Source of the DNA: Nocardiopsis sp. ATB16-24
GTDB taxonomy: Bacteria > Actinomycetota > Actinomycetes > Streptosporangiales > Streptosporangiaceae
Direction: 5' to 3'
DNA: 64,000 bases
NCBI RefSeq assembly: GCF_030271535.1
Contig: NZ_JASCXJ010000012.1
Span: 107,181-171,180 of the forward strand
Within the stretch, counting starts at the first letter, position 1, and every line of letters begins with the position of its first letter. A model generated the notes under the pieces. The model saw only the letters and a list, made by a program, of their open reading frames with translations, was not told the DNA's origin and did not search any database. Positions 63,879 through 64,000 of this stretch are shown one piece after another. The position numbers were made by a program, and so were the translations under genes.

Positions 63879-64000
63879 GGTAGTCAGAGGCGCGGTACCC
63901 GTTCCCGGGCCCGTTTCCTCATCCCCCTTTCAATCCGTGCGTGCGGTTTTCCCGCACACGGCTTACCGATGATCTTCTAAACCGGGTTACGCAACCCCGG
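63879..64000 (-). mobile_element. 3' end of a group II intron (truncated by window edge)
   Basis: Reading the minus strand from 64000 inward, a hairpin CCGGGGTT/AACCCGG precedes a canonical domain V (63932-63964) and then domain VI (about 63883-63925) with GAGG/CCTC pairing. The 3' splice site is estimated within about 63876-63881, next to or inside the rsmD start codon. The body and any reverse-transcriptase gene lie beyond 64000. Confidence 0.85.
63932..63964 (-). ncRNA. Group II intron domain V
   Basis: The minus-strand sequence has the AGC catalytic triad, lower stem CCGTG/CACGG, the 2-base CG bulge, upper stem TGCGG/CCGCA and a GAAA-type loop. The 33-base size and all landmark elements match domain V. 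Confidence 0.9.

Overview
The window is high-GC DNA (about 70% G+C) from an actinomycete. Actinobacterial markers include the rpsB-tsf-pyrH-frr-cdsA block, the ffh-rpsP-khpA-rimM-trmD-rplS-lepB block, a complete GlgE (maltose-1-phosphate) pathway, a DUF2469 protein, frequent GTG starts and Ala/Glu/Lys-rich tails on S2 and S16. The gene set fits Nocardiopsis or a close relative (Streptosporangiales/Nocardiopsaceae). That placement is inferred from recalled gene content and order, not from a database search. No rRNA, tRNA, CRISPR array, prophage or complete insertion sequence was found.

Layout. (1) 1-5.2 kb: an envelope/glycan-type group with a membrane O-acyltransferase, a GT-C-like membrane protein and two coupled SAM methyltransferases. 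(2) 5.2-12.6 kb: a CNNM/CorC-type membrane protein, etfBA, a membrane Ser/Thr kinase with an unusual linker, and an enoyl-CoA hydratase. (3) 12.6-15.8 kb: a three-gene ECF importer (S, fused A-A', T) behind a TPP riboswitch, so probably a thiamine-precursor importer. (4) 15.9-18.4 kb: a class A penicillin-binding protein with a long Gly/Thr tail. (5) 18.4-27.5 kb: an AT-richer intergenic region, then glgE-treS-mak-glgB. These convert trehalose to maltose, maltose to maltose-1-phosphate, and the latter into branched alpha-glucan. (6) 27.5-45.9 kb: conserved core genes, almost all on the minus strand, for translation, secretion, DNA processing and RNA modification. (7) 46.3-49.1 kb: an ammonium transporter and ftsY. 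(8) 49.2-54.4 kb: an accessory insert between ftsY and smc, with a cobalamin-riboswitch-controlled binding protein and permease and a secreted subtilase. (9) 54.6-63.9 kb: smc, a small coiled-coil gene, acyP, mutM, rnc, rpmF, a DUF177 gene, coaD and rsmD. (10) The last ~120 bases carry the 3' end (domains V and VI) of a group II intron that abuts the rsmD start codon and runs out of the window.

The most notable observations are the group II intron directly in front of rsmD, the cobalamin riboswitch with a visible Shine-Dalgarno-sequestering hairpin, and the hairpin in the AT-rich leader of glgE. Others are the repeated QGT motifs in the kinase linker, the cationic Thr/Lys tail on GlgB, and an M23-like protein that lacks a catalytic His and overlaps xerC antisense. 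Genes normally expected here (rnhB, glnB, glnD) are absent. I did not find a clearly undescribed multi-gene system; most genes belong to known families.
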